Below are positions 41,848-50,814 of a stretch of DNA of 64,000 nucleotides, piece after piece (position 1 is the first letter of the stretch; each line of letters begins with the position of its first letter). The stretch lies in contig CAWEKD010000005.1 of assembly GCA_963809545.1 (NCBI GenBank), forward strand, positions 496,001-560,000, written 5' to 3'. The notes under the pieces are model-generated. The model worked only from the letters and a program-made list of their open reading frames with translations, was not told the origin of the DNA and did no database searches. This DNA is from Natronosporangium sp035305625. Its GTDB lineage: Bacteria > Actinomycetota > Actinomycetes > Mycobacteriales > Micromonosporaceae. Both the position numbers and the translations under genes were made by a program.

Positions 41848-43965
41848 GTGACCGGCCAAGGCAACGGGAAGATCGTCCGGAAGGTGCGCCTGCCAGCGGA
41901 CCGCCGTACCCCAGCGGCCGCCCGAGCGCTGGTCCGGTCCGTCCTCGAGCAGGCAGGCCTGACCGAATTGCTCGACCCTTCGCTGCTGCTGACCACCGAG
42001 CTGTCCACCAACGCGGTGGTCCACGCCGGCACTGAACTCGAGCTGGAGATCATCGCCGACCAGCATGGAGTCACCGTCACTGTGATCGACCATGCACGCG
42101 GGGTGTTGACCTCCACCGCGGAGCCGGTCACCCCGGACGCGGCGGTGCTCTCCGACGGGGGGCGCGGGCTGCTGTTGGTGGACCACTTCGCCACCCGCTG
42201 GGGCACCACCCACTACGACAGCGGCAAGGGGGTCTGGTTCCGCCTCAACCGGCCCGGTACGCCGGAGCCGCCCGACACCACTCGGCAACTGACCGAGCTG
42301 GCGGCGGTCGGTGACAGCGACGCGGAAGCGGTAGATCTGCCGGCGGTGAACGCTCTCCTGGCGGTCACCCAAGACCCGTACGCGGACGACCCGGTGGCCG
42401 AGTTCGCCAACGCGCTGCTGACTCAGCTGGGGGACCTGACCGGCGCCGGGGGCGCCGTGGTCCGGGTCGACCTCGGCGAAGGGGAAGGCATGACCGTGCT
42501 CGCCCGGTACGGGCGCATCCCCCGCCTCGGTCAGGAGACTCTCCGGATCCCGCTAACCCTCGGGGGCGCCGCCTCCGGCGAGCTGGAACTGGACGTCCCC
42601 GTCACCTCGTACGTGCAGCCGCTCGCGGCGTTGGTGGCGGAGCGGCTGAGCCTCGCGCTGGAGAACGACCGGTTGCGCCGGCTCGACCGGCGCCGCCGCA
42701 CCTGGTTGACGTTCCTGGCGGAGGCCAGTGAACTGCTGGCCCAGTCCCTGGACGTCGAACTCACCATGGCGTTGATCCCCCACCTGGTGGTGCCCCGCCT
42801 GGGGCAGTGGTCGGCGGTGCACACCGCCGATGACTGGGGCCGGTTGACGCTGGCGGCCGCCGCTCACGCCGATGAGGAGCAACTGGCTTCCCTGTCTGCG
42901 GCGCTGCGGGAACCCGGACCGGACTCGGTGCTGTCCCGACTGCCGGGGGCGCTGCGCACCGGCGGCCAGGTGCCGCTGCCGCCGCCGACCGAGGGGTTCG
43001 CGATTCCCCTGATCGCCCGGGGGCAGCTGCTGGGCACCCTCTCGGTGGGGCGCCACCTGGAGCGCCGGCACGAGCCGGACGAGATCGCGGTGCTGCAGGA
43101 CGTGGCCCGCCGCGCGGCGTTGGCGCTCGACAACGCCCGGATCCATGCCGAGCGACGCAACGCCGCGCGCACGCTGCAGCGGTCGCTGCTGCCCCCGAAG
43201 CTGCCGCACGTGCCAGGGCTCGGGTTCGGCGCCGCCTACGTCCCGACCGGAGACGCCGCCGAGGTCGGCGGCGACTTCTATGACGTGGTGCCGCTGTGGG
43301 ATAACCAGTGGCTGGTGGCGATCGGGGACGTCTCCGGTAAAGGAGTGCAGGCGGCCGCGGTCACCGGACTGGTGCGGGAAGTGATCCGGGCGCTGGCTCG
43401 GGCGGGACGACCGCTGTCGGAGATGTTGGAACGGATCAACGAAACCCTGGTCGAACGAGGCGGCGGCCGACACTGCACCTTGGCGCTGGCGTCGGTGACG
43501 CGGCCGGACCGGGGCGACCCGCTGGCCCCCGACCCTTCCCGGGTGGAGGTGAAGCTGCACCTGGCCGGCCACGAGCCGCCGTTGCTGGTACGGGCGGACG
43601 GCCGCACCTTCCCGATCGGCGCGGGCGGGACCGTGCTGGGGCTGCTCGACACCATCAGCTGCCCACCGGAGACCGTCCACCTCGGCCCCGGCGACACCCT
43701 GATCTTCTTCACCGACGGGGTGACCGAGCGCCGCCGCGGGCGGGAGTTGTTCGGCCAGCAGCGGCTGCGGGAGGCGGCCGCCCCGCTGGTCCACTACTCG
43801 GCCGAGGTGATCGCCGCCCGACTGCGGGCCACTACCATCGGGTTCTCCCCTGAACCACCCCGTGACGACATCGCGCTATTGGTGTTGCGCAACGAACCGA
43901 CCGAATCGCCGGTCATCAGCCGTCCCCGGACCAGAGTGGTGCCGATCAAGGAGAAAGCCGCATGA
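41848..43965 (+). CDS. RsbW-like/GAF/SpoIIE-phosphatase protein, OsaC-like
   Basis: 705 residues from GTG 41848, with GGGGAGGA upstream. Domains in order: an RsbW-type HATPase (about 8-135, LLLTTELSTNAVVHAG and GRGLLLVDHFATRWG), GAF-like sensor modules (about 170-420), then a SpoIIE/PP2C phosphatase (about 430-690; TGDAAEVGGDFYDVV and VAIGDVSGKGVQAA with the metal Asp residues). It could both phosphorylate and dephosphorylate STAS proteins. Streptomyces OsaC has the same kinase-sensor-phosphatase order and lies divergent from osaAB, as here. Stop overlaps the next start as ATGA. Confidence 0.85.
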   Translation: MTGQGNGKIVRKVRLPADRRTPAAARALVRSVLEQAGLTELLDPSLLLTTELSTNAVVHAGTELELEIIADQHGVTVTVIDHARGVLTSTAEPVTPDAAVLSDGGRGLLLVDHFATRWGTTHYDSGKGVWFRLNRPGTPEPPDTTRQLTELAAVGDSDAEAVDLPAVNALLAVTQDPYADDPVAEFANALLTQLGDLTGAGGAVVRVDLGEGEGMTVLARYGRIPRLGQETLRIPLTLGGAASGELELDVPVTSYVQPLAALVAERLSLALENDRLRRLDRRRRTWLTFLAEASELLAQSLDVELTMALIPHLVVPRLGQWSAVHTADDWGRLTLAAAAHADEEQLASLSAALREPGPDSVLSRLPGALRTGGQVPLPPPTEGFAIPLIARGQLLGTLSVGRHLERRHEPDEIAVLQDVARRAALALDNARIHAERRNAARTLQRSLLPPKLPHVPGLGFGAAYVPTGDAAEVGGDFYDVVPLWDNQWLVAIGDVSGKGVQAAAVTGLVREVIRALARAGRPLSEMLERINETLVERGGGRHCTLALASVTRPDRGDPLAPDPSRVEVKLHLAGHEPPLLVRADGRTFPIGAGGTVLGLLDTISCPPETVHLGPGDTLIFFTDGVTERRRGRELFGQQRLREAAAPLVHYSAEVIAARLRATTIGFSPEPPRDDIALLVLRNEPTESPVISRPRTRVVPIKEKAA

Positions 43966-46100
43966 CCGACCAGCAGAACCCGTCCGTTTCGACCCCGCCC
44001 AGCGCCGCTCAGCCGCCGGTGGCCAAACGGGTGCCGACCCCCCGTACCCACCACGGCGACACGGTGATCGACGACTACGCCTGGCTGGCCGACCCCAAGG
44101 ATCCGGACACGATCGCCTACCTGCAGGCGGAGAACGCCTACACCGAGGCGGTCACCGCGCCGCTGGCGGAGCTGCGGGAGACGGTGTTCCAGGAGATCAA
44201 GCGGCGGGTCAAAGAGACGGACCTGTCAGTGCCGGCGCGCCGCGGCGGGTACTGGTACTACACCCGCACGGTGGAGGGCCAGCAGTACGGGATCTACTGC
44301 CGGCGGGCGGTGCAGCCGGGGGAGGTGGATCCACCGGACACGGGCGACGGGACCCCGCTGCCGGGGGAAGAGGTGCTGCTGGACGGCAACCAGCTCGCGG
44401 AGGGGCGGGACTTCTTCGCGCTGGGCACCTTCGACGTCAGCCCGGATGGGCGGTGGCTGGCCTACTCCGTCGACTTCGCCGGCGACGAGCGGTTCACCCT
44501 GCACATCAAGGACCTCACCACCGGCGAAGTGTTGCCCGACGCCATCACCGACACGTTCTACGGTTCAGCGTGGTCGGCGGACGCGTCCACGTTGTTCTAC
44601 ATCACCGTGGACCAGGCCTGGCGGCCGTACCGGGTGTGGCGGCACCGGGTGGGCTCGCCGGTGGACACCGACGAGATCGTCTACGAGGAGAGCGACGAGC
44701 GGTTCTGGGTGGGGGTGGACCTCACCCGTTCAGAACAGTTCATCATGATCGACTCCCATTCGGCGATCACCTCCGAGGTGCGGCTGATCCCCGCCGACGA
44801 TCCCACCGCCTCGCCGCGGGTGGTGGCGCCCCGCCGGCAGGGCGTGGAGTACCACGTCGAGCACGACCACACCAACCAGCGGTTGCTGATCCTGCACAAC
44901 CGTGAGGCGGAGGACTTCGCGCTGGCGTGGACCCCGGCGGACGATCCCGGCCCGTGGCACCCTCTGATCGACCACACGCCGGGGGTACGGCTATCCGCGG
45001 TGGACGCATTCGCGGACTACCTCGCGGTATCGCTGCGTAAGGACGGCCTGACCGGGGTGCGGGTGCTGCCGCTGGCCGGTGGGGACCCATACGACATCAG
45101 CTTCCCGGAGCCGCTCTACCAGGTCAGTGTGGGTTACAACCCGGAATACCAGACCGACTACCTCCGCCTGAGCTACCAGTCGCTGATCACCCCCGGCTCG
45201 GTGTACGACTACCGGTTCGCCACCCGGGAGCTGGTGCTACGGAAGCAGCAGCCGGTGCTGGGTGGCTATCGGCCGGAGGACTACGAACAGCGGCGGGAGT
45301 GGGCGACCGCCCCGGACGGGGTCCGGGTGCCGATCTCGCTGGTCTACCGCAAGGGGGTACTGGACGCCGGACCGGCGCCGTGCATGCTGTACGGCTACGG
45401 CTCGTACGAGACGAGCATGGACCCGACGTTCTCGGTGATCCGGCTGTCGCTGCTGGATCGGGGAGCGGTGTTCGCGATCGCGCACATCCGCGGCGGTGGG
45501 GAGCTGGGCCGGCGGTGGTACGAGGACGGCAAGCTGCTGGCCAAGAAGAACACCTTCACCGACTTCGTGGCCTGCGCCGAACACCTCGTCAACTCCGGTC
45601 TGACCACGCCGGACCGAATGGTGGCCCGGGGCGGCTCGGCCGGTGGACTGCTGATGGGGGCGGTGGCCAACCTCGCACCCCAGATGTTCTCCGGGATCGT
45701 GGCCCAGGTGCCGTTCGTGGACGCGTTGAACTCGATCCTGGACCCGTCGCTGCCGCTGACGGTGGTCGAGTGGGAGGAGTGGGGTAACCCGCTGGAGTCC
45801 CCCGAGGTCTACCAGTACATGAAGTCGTACTCGCCGTACGAGAACGTCACCGCCCAGCAATATCCACCGATCCTGGCGGTGACCAGCCTGCACGACACCC
45901 GGGTGCGGTACTGCGAACCCGCCAAGTGGATCGCCAAGCTGCGCGCGGTCGCCCCGGGCGGCACGTACCTGCTGAAGACCGAGATGGAGGCGGGGCACGG
46001 CGGCCGCAGCGGCCGGTACGACGCCTGGCGGGAAGAGGCGTTCATCATCGCCTGGGTCCTGGACCGGCTGGGCCTGGCGGAACAGCAGCCTGCGGCGTGA
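43962..46100 (+). CDS. ptrB: Oligopeptidase B (S9A prolyl oligopeptidase family)
   Basis: 712 residues. An N-terminal seven-bladed propeller (about 80-430) is followed by an alpha/beta-hydrolase domain with the triad Ser559 (RGGSAGGLLMG), Asp645 (SLHDTRVRY) and His679 (EAGHGGRSGRY). FVDALNSILDPSLPLTVVEW is typical of oligopeptidase B, which cleaves short peptides after Arg or Lys in the cytoplasm. It starts within the stop codon of the OsaC-like gene, so expression is probably linked. A strong terminator hairpin follows. Confidence 0.9.
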   Translation: MTDQQNPSVSTPPSAAQPPVAKRVPTPRTHHGDTVIDDYAWLADPKDPDTIAYLQAENAYTEAVTAPLAELRETVFQEIKRRVKETDLSVPARRGGYWYYTRTVEGQQYGIYCRRAVQPGEVDPPDTGDGTPLPGEEVLLDGNQLAEGRDFFALGTFDVSPDGRWLAYSVDFAGDERFTLHIKDLTTGEVLPDAITDTFYGSAWSADASTLFYITVDQAWRPYRVWRHRVGSPVDTDEIVYEESDERFWVGVDLTRSEQFIMIDSHSAITSEVRLIPADDPTASPRVVAPRRQGVEYHVEHDHTNQRLLILHNREAEDFALAWTPADDPGPWHPLIDHTPGVRLSAVDAFADYLAVSLRKDGLTGVRVLPLAGGDPYDISFPEPLYQVSVGYNPEYQTDYLRLSYQSLITPGSVYDYRFATRELVLRKQQPVLGGYRPEDYEQRREWATAPDGVRVPISLVYRKGVLDAGPAPCMLYGYGSYETSMDPTFSVIRLSLLDRGAVFAIAHIRGGGELGRRWYEDGKLLAKKNTFTDFVACAEHLVNSGLTTPDRMVARGGSAGGLLMGAVANLAPQMFSGIVAQVPFVDALNSILDPSLPLTVVEWEEWGNPLESPEVYQYMKSYSPYENVTAQQYPPILAVTSLHDTRVRYCEPAKWIAKLRAVAPGGTYLLKTEMEAGHGGRSGRYDAWREEAFIIAWVLDRLGLAEQQPAA

Positions 46101-46103
46101 CCC

Positions 46104-46142
46104 CCTGGGGGGTGGGGAGGAGCGCCCTCCCCACCCCCCAGG
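46104..46142. terminator. Perfect hairpin between ptrB and the HTH gene
   Basis: 17-bp perfect arms (46104-46120 and 46126-46142) with a 5-base loop (AGCGC) in a convergent gap. No T-run. It also marks the left border of the secretion/pilus locus. Confidence 0.8.
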
Positions 46143-46148
46143 CGATGG

Positions 46149-46889
46149 TCACCGACGATGGGCGCCGGCGAGCGCGCGACGCAGCCGCTGCTCAGCAGCG
46201 GACCGGATACTGAACAAGGTGGAGCGGGAGCGCCCCAGCCGGCGGACGAGCTGATTCATGGGGATGTCCGCCACGTGGCTCGCCACCAGCAGCTGTGCCT
46301 CCAGCTTGTTGAGGATCCCTTCCCGGCGGGCCCACCACAGCAGGTCGTCCAGATCGAGCTGACCATGCTGGTCCTCGGTGGCGGCGGCCGGGTCGTGGAT
46401 CACCAACCCGGCACACACCTCCGGGCGAACCCGATGGTGGCCACGGATGAGCCGCTGCCGGCAATCCAGCAGCAGGTTGGCGGCGATCCGACGCGGGCGG
46501 CGTTGCCATGGATAAGTGCGGATCAAGATGGTGAGCTCGGCGAACACCACCGCCTCGCTGGCCGCCGGGTCACCGATCATGGTGGTGAGCCGCTGCGCCA
46601 GCCGGACCGCGCCCGGGATCATCATCTGCAGCACGACCCGGGCGGCTAACCGGTCGTCCCGACCGGTGACCGCGGCCAGGCGGGTCAGCGCCGCCAGCAG
46701 CCGGTCACTGGTCTCCAGGTCGGTCCGGTCGTGGATGGCGGTGCGGAGCGCCTCCAGATCCGGGTAACCAGCGAGATCCGGTTCGTGCGTGGACCATTCC
46801 GCCAGGGTGCGGGCCGTGGCGGGAGAGGTCACCAATTGTTGCCACTCGATATCGAGCCGTTGCGCCAGGCTCGAAGGGGTGGTTGTCAT
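46149..46889 (-). CDS. Uncharacterised protein with C-terminal sigma-4-like HTH
   Basis: 246 residues from ATG 46889, with GGAAGGAA 7 bases upstream. The C-terminus (LEAQLLVASHVADIPMNQLVRRLGRSRSTLFSIRSAAEQRLRRAL, in parts, about 190-235) looks like a sigma-70 region-4 helix-turn-helix. The rest is helical and I do not recognise it. There is no signal peptide. As the only regulator-like gene beside the conjugation-like operon and last on its strand, it is a candidate controller of that locus. It could also be a sigma-like factor remnant. Confidence 0.55.
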   Translation of the reverse strand: MTTTPSSLAQRLDIEWQQLVTSPATARTLAEWSTHEPDLAGYPDLEALRTAIHDRTDLETSDRLLAALTRLAAVTGRDDRLAARVVLQMMIPGAVRLAQRLTTMIGDPAASEAVVFAELTILIRTYPWQRRPRRIAANLLLDCRQRLIRGHHRVRPEVCAGLVIHDPAAATEDQHGQLDLDDLLWWARREGILNKLEAQLLVASHVADIPMNQLVRRLGRSRSTLFSIRSAAEQRLRRALAGAHRR

Positions 46890-47258
46890 GACAATTCCTT
46901 CCCGGTTGGTGCGGAGAAGGTCATCGTCGGACGCACTCACCCCAGGGCGTCGCACAGGGAGTGTGGCTTGCCAATCACAATTTGATCACCAGCGGAGACA
47001 GAACCGTTACCAATGGTGGGGATCCATGGAGAAACCGGTTCCGGTCGGACGATGCACCGGGTCGTATGCGCATAGTGGGATAGACGGGCCGGGCACGACG
47101 ACTCTGGTGTGCGGACACAGTCATCGAGGCCGGCCGTCTTCCTGGGGTGGCGGCCGGTCGACGTGACACCTCAAGTGGACACCTCGCGGAGTCGGAGTTT
47201 CCCCGGTTGGGACTCCGTGTGGTGGCCCATCGTCACGACGCCCGGCCGCCTCTCCACC
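46890..47258. other. 369-bp region without a gene
   Basis: Between the wall hydrolase stop and the HTH gene start. It includes a short patch near 46970-47010 that is AT-rich against its surroundings, a near-palindromic TCACAATTTGATCA, and an inverted repeat CGGAGT (47193-47198)/ACTCCG (47212-47217) that could terminate the left operon. No reading frame here looks real. Confidence 0.5.
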
Positions 47259-48497
47259 TTAACGCCTAGTCGTCCAGATCCGGTCGCCGTGCACCGGTTC
47301 GCAATCCGCGGGAGTGGTGGCGCACGCGAATCCGATCCCGCGCGCGGCCAGGAAGGCCACCGGATCGGTCAACCGGTGGGTAACGGTGACCTGCCCGGAA
47401 CCGTCGTCATTGATCTCTACTAGCTCTACTTCGAAGTGCAGGTGCGGCCCGGAGCTGTGGCCGCTGGAGCCGACCTGCCCGATCACCTGGCCGGCGACCA
47501 CGGTGTCGCCCACCGACACTTCCGGTTCGGACAATAGGTGGCAGTACCAGGTGATCACGTCTACGTGAATGATCTTGACGTACCAGCCACAGCCGGACAC
47601 CGAAGTCGATCCGTCCACGTCGCAGCTGTACGGCTGGCCCTGATAGCTGGCGTTGCAGGCAACCAGAATGACTGTTCCATCGGCGGCAGCCCGGACCGGG
47701 CTGCCCCGCTCCGCCCCGATGTCGATGCCGAAGTGCTCCGGTCGGTTGGCGGTCCGAAATCCTGACCACAAAGGCCCCGTAGCGGGGCGGGTCCAGCCGG
47801 CCACGGTCACCTCGTCGCCGGCGGCGCAGCGCAACCCCTGCCCATAGGCGGCGGCCGCGGCCACCCCGTCGACCACCGCGTTCACCAACGCCACCGCCAG
47901 CGGTTCGTGCCGAGCGTAGGCGTCCGGGTAGGCCGATCGCTGCACCGCGTCCGCCGCTTGTGTCAGCGGCATCTCCTGCCAGCCCTCCACCTGCAGCAGT
48001 CGCTGATAGAACGCGGTGGTCGCATACACCGGGTCCATGATCTGCTCCGGGGTGCCCCAGCCCTGGCTAGGGCGCTGCTGGAACAGCCCGAGTGAGTCGT
48101 GGTCGTTGTCTTCTCCCAGGTGGGGCAGGTTACGCAGGCTGGACTCCTGCATGGCGGTGGCCACCGCGATCACCCAGCCTCGGGGCGGCACCCCCATCGA
48201 CTGCCCCACGCTCACGATCAGTGCCCCGTTGGCCAGCTGTTCTTCATCCAGGGCGGCCAGCGCTTCTTCACCGACGTCGCCAAGGTCGACCCAGCAGTCC
48301 ACCAGCCGGGAGTCATGGGCCACCGAGTCACCCACTACCCCCAACATGCCACCGGCCATCAGGGCACCACAGCAACACACCGTCGCCAGCAGGCTGGATA
48401 TCAAGGCGACCACCACTGGCCGGCGACGGGTCATGATCAGCCAGGGCCGAGGAGCGAGCCACCGCAGCGCGCTCCGCCACCACCTCCGGGCGTTCAT
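47259..48497 (-). CDS. Bifunctional wall hydrolase: lysozyme-like plus M23 peptidase
   Basis: 412 residues from ATG 48497. An N-terminal membrane anchor (about 25-55) is followed by a lysozyme-like transglycosylase domain (about 85-215; VIAVATAMQESSLRNL and DSLGLFQQRPSQGWG) and a LytM/M23 zinc endopeptidase domain (about 250-385; HFGIDIGAERGSPVRAA and GPHLHFEVE). Conjugation cores of Gram-positive elements carry such a dual hydrolase (CwlT/TcpG type, there with NlpC/P60) to open the wall for the channel. It is last in the conjugation-like operon, overlapping the upstream stop as ATGA. Confidence 0.88.
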   Translation of the reverse strand: MNARRWWRSALRWLAPRPWLIMTRRRPVVVALISSLLATVCCCGALMAGGMLGVVGDSVAHDSRLVDCWVDLGDVGEEALAALDEEQLANGALIVSVGQSMGVPPRGWVIAVATAMQESSLRNLPHLGEDNDHDSLGLFQQRPSQGWGTPEQIMDPVYATTAFYQRLLQVEGWQEMPLTQAADAVQRSAYPDAYARHEPLAVALVNAVVDGVAAAAAYGQGLRCAAGDEVTVAGWTRPATGPLWSGFRTANRPEHFGIDIGAERGSPVRAAADGTVILVACNASYQGQPYSCDVDGSTSVSGCGWYVKIIHVDVITWYCHLLSEPEVSVGDTVVAGQVIGQVGSSGHSSGPHLHFEVELVEINDDGSGQVTVTHRLTDPVAFLAARGIGFACATTPADCEPVHGDRIWTTRR

Positions 48498-49033
48498 CTC
48501 GGCTGCCAGTCCATCTTGTCCACCCGCCACTGCCCGTCTTCCAGGGCCAGCTCCAGGATCAGGACCCCTCGGTCAGTCTGGATTGCGATCCGTGCCCACT
48601 GTGACTCCTCCAACCACACTTGCGGGTCGGCGAACTCAGTAGGGGCTGGCTGGGGTGGTCCCTCACCAGCGAACCTGGCAGCCAGAGAGGGAGTGGACAA
48701 TCGTGCTAACTCTGTTGCCCAGTCCGGGCCGCCGCTAGCCCAGACCGCCGCGAACTCCGCCGCTACCGCCAGTGCCTCTGCCTCATCTTGTGGCGCCAGA
48801 CTCTCCTCGACGGTGGCGTCGCTGCGGTCATGCGGGGCGGGCGGCAGGTCGGGCGCCAAGGTACCGGCTGGTGGGGGTACCGGACCTGGCCTTGCCTGCT
48901 GGTCGGTCATCGACGGGCGGGAGGGATCGTCCGGTGGGGCGTCGTCGTCCGCGGCGCCGCACCGGCTGCATACCAGGATGACCAGGCCCACCACGGCGAC
49001 CACCACGATCAGCAATCCGCGCCGCTGCCCCAC
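48494..49033 (-). CDS. Membrane-anchored protein of unknown function
   Basis: 179 residues: one N-terminal membrane helix (about 6-22), a Pro/Asp-rich linker (about 28-75) and a small C-terminal domain (EFAAVWASGGPDWATELARL and LELALEDGQWRVDKMDW). The last part resembles a short NTF2/VirB8-like extracytoplasmic domain, but I cannot assign a family. Its place between the VirB6-like and wall-hydrolase genes suggests a channel accessory. Confidence 0.7.
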   Translation of the reverse strand: MGQRRGLLIVVVAVVGLVILVCSRCGAADDDAPPDDPSRPSMTDQQARPGPVPPPAGTLAPDLPPAPHDRSDATVEESLAPQDEAEALAVAAEFAAVWASGGPDWATELARLSTPSLAARFAGEGPPQPAPTEFADPQVWLEESQWARIAIQTDRGVLILELALEDGQWRVDKMDWQPR

Positions 49034-49047
49034 GGTTCTGTCTCCCG

Positions 49048-50814
49048 TTACTCAGATCTCCGGGTGATCCGCCGCATCCAGCGCTCCCGCCGCGCTTTAC
49101 GTTTGGCGAAGTCAGCAGCGTAGGAGGAGGTCCGGTACACGTTCCGACGGGCCTCCCGGTTGCGCTGCCAGCGGTCGGCCGGGGCGTACCCGACCACCGC
49201 GACCCGGGTCCAGCCCTCGCTGTCGCCTCCGCCACCGCCGCCACCGCCGATGCCCATCCGGTTCAGCGCCGCCCCGACTCCGGCGCCGCCGGCCATCGCA
49301 CCCCGCAGCAGCCGCCGTTGCAGGATCAGGAACACCACGGAGGAGATACAGATCATCAGCAGGTTGATGAAGAAGTACTGCTGATGGTTCTGCAGCAGCA
49401 GTTCAGTGGTGATCAGCATCAGCGCCAACCCCACCAGCGACATGATGATCATGAAGGCGGCGGCCAGCAGCAGCCCGAACCACTTCCACAGGATCCGTCG
49501 CCCACCACCGCCGAGCAGGGCCACCGGCAGCACGAAGATCAACGCGACCGCCAGGATCGCCACCATCAACTGCCCCACGATGATCGGGATCAGCACCCCG
49601 ACCACCAGGAAAATGGCCAGCGTGAGCAGCGCCAACAGCAGCAGGAATCCGACCACTACCCGGTCCGCGGAGCCGCTCTCCAGGTATGCGGCCAGCTCCG
49701 CCCCCTCCGCGCACCCTTCGATCGGATCATCCGGGTGCATCATGTCGTACATGTAACTGCGCGGATCAGCCCCGGGAGCGGTCGGGGCCGTGTTGGCGTC
49801 GGTCAACAGGATCTCGTTGTACCGGCCCACACAAGGGTGATCGCCCCCCTCCGAGTACGGCGCATCGCACCGGTTCGGGTCGTGGGCTTCGGTTCCCCGA
49901 ACGGTCAGCACCAACGGACAGTCCAGCCGCTGCCCGTACGCCATCTGCTGATGTGGCCGGCGCACGTACATGTCCACCAACCACATCTGCATCACCCAGC
50001 GCAGATACTGTGGATCGTTACGGGTGGGCGGCACCCCGTCGCCGAACTCATCCAGATAGCATCCGTCCACCAGCGACTCGTTGCCCCCCGGCAGCCGCTG
50101 CACGCACGGCGGTGGATCGGACTCGGGCGGCTGTACCGCGGTCACCGCCACGTCCACCCCGATGTCCTTGGCGCGCCCGACCAGCCCCTCGTCGCCGAGC
50201 AGGATCTGGCCCGGATTGGCGAGCACCGCCCCCAGCACCACCGCCAGGATGAACGAGACCATGATCTCGCCGAATCCCTTGCCGACCCGGCCGCGGATCG
50301 CCGCCAGTCCGAACCAGAACACACAGATCATCAACGCCAGCGGCACCAGGCCCCAGCCACCGCCGCTGATGGTGCCGATGAAGTTGGTTTCGTACGTGGC
50401 GACCAGCTGCTCCACCGGGGTGAGCATCAACTCGGCCACCCCGAAGTCCAAAGCGAAGTCCAGCAGCCAGATCAGCCCGACCACGATCATCCGGCTGGTG
50501 GAGAACAACAGATCCGCCAACCAGATGCTCATCCGCTGGAAGGTGCCGTCGACCCCGCCGCCTTGCCGGCCTTCGATCGAGTAGTCGAACACGGAGATCC
50601 CGTACCGGTCGACCACCGGATGTTCCCCGAAGCCGTCCCCACTGGCCTGGGCCAGCACCACCGGATCCGCCAACTCCGCCGGCTGCGCCAGCGCCGGGCC
50701 GGCCGCGGGCCCCACCAGCAGCCCGGCGGCGGTCAGCACCAGCAGAAGCAGCGGGAGCGTACGCCGTCGTCGGAGCGCCGCCCCACCACGTCGACCCTTC
50801 GCTGCCCCGATCAT
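49048..50814 (-). CDS. VirB6/TrbL-like polytopic membrane protein
   Basis: 588 residues. Signal peptide (LLLLVLTAAGLLVGPAAGPALAQ in parts), long extracytoplasmic region and about seven hydrophobic segments (WGLVPLALMICVFWFGLAA; VVVGFLLLLALLTLAIFLVV; ILAVALIFVLPVALLGG) then a glycine-rich cytoplasmic tail. This layout suits the VirB6/TrbL/ConG channel subunit. Overlaps the VirB4-like gene by 4 bp (ATGA). Confidence 0.75.
   Translation of the reverse strand: MIGAAKGRRGGAALRRRRTLPLLLLVLTAAGLLVGPAAGPALAQPAELADPVVLAQASGDGFGEHPVVDRYGISVFDYSIEGRQGGGVDGTFQRMSIWLADLLFSTSRMIVVGLIWLLDFALDFGVAELMLTPVEQLVATYETNFIGTISGGGWGLVPLALMICVFWFGLAAIRGRVGKGFGEIMVSFILAVVLGAVLANPGQILLGDEGLVGRAKDIGVDVAVTAVQPPESDPPPCVQRLPGGNESLVDGCYLDEFGDGVPPTRNDPQYLRWVMQMWLVDMYVRRPHQQMAYGQRLDCPLVLTVRGTEAHDPNRCDAPYSEGGDHPCVGRYNEILLTDANTAPTAPGADPRSYMYDMMHPDDPIEGCAEGAELAAYLESGSADRVVVGFLLLLALLTLAIFLVVGVLIPIIVGQLMVAILAVALIFVLPVALLGGGGRRILWKWFGLLLAAAFMIIMSLVGLALMLITTELLLQNHQQYFFINLLMICISSVVFLILQRRLLRGAMAGGAGVGAALNRMGIGGGGGGGGDSEGWTRVAVVGYAPADRWQRNREARRNVYRTSSYAADFAKRKARRERWMRRITRRSE

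Noticed and set aside
47161..47190. Direct repeat TGACACCTC/TGGACACCTC as an attachment site
   Set aside because: Too short and imperfect, with no integrase or tRNA nearby.
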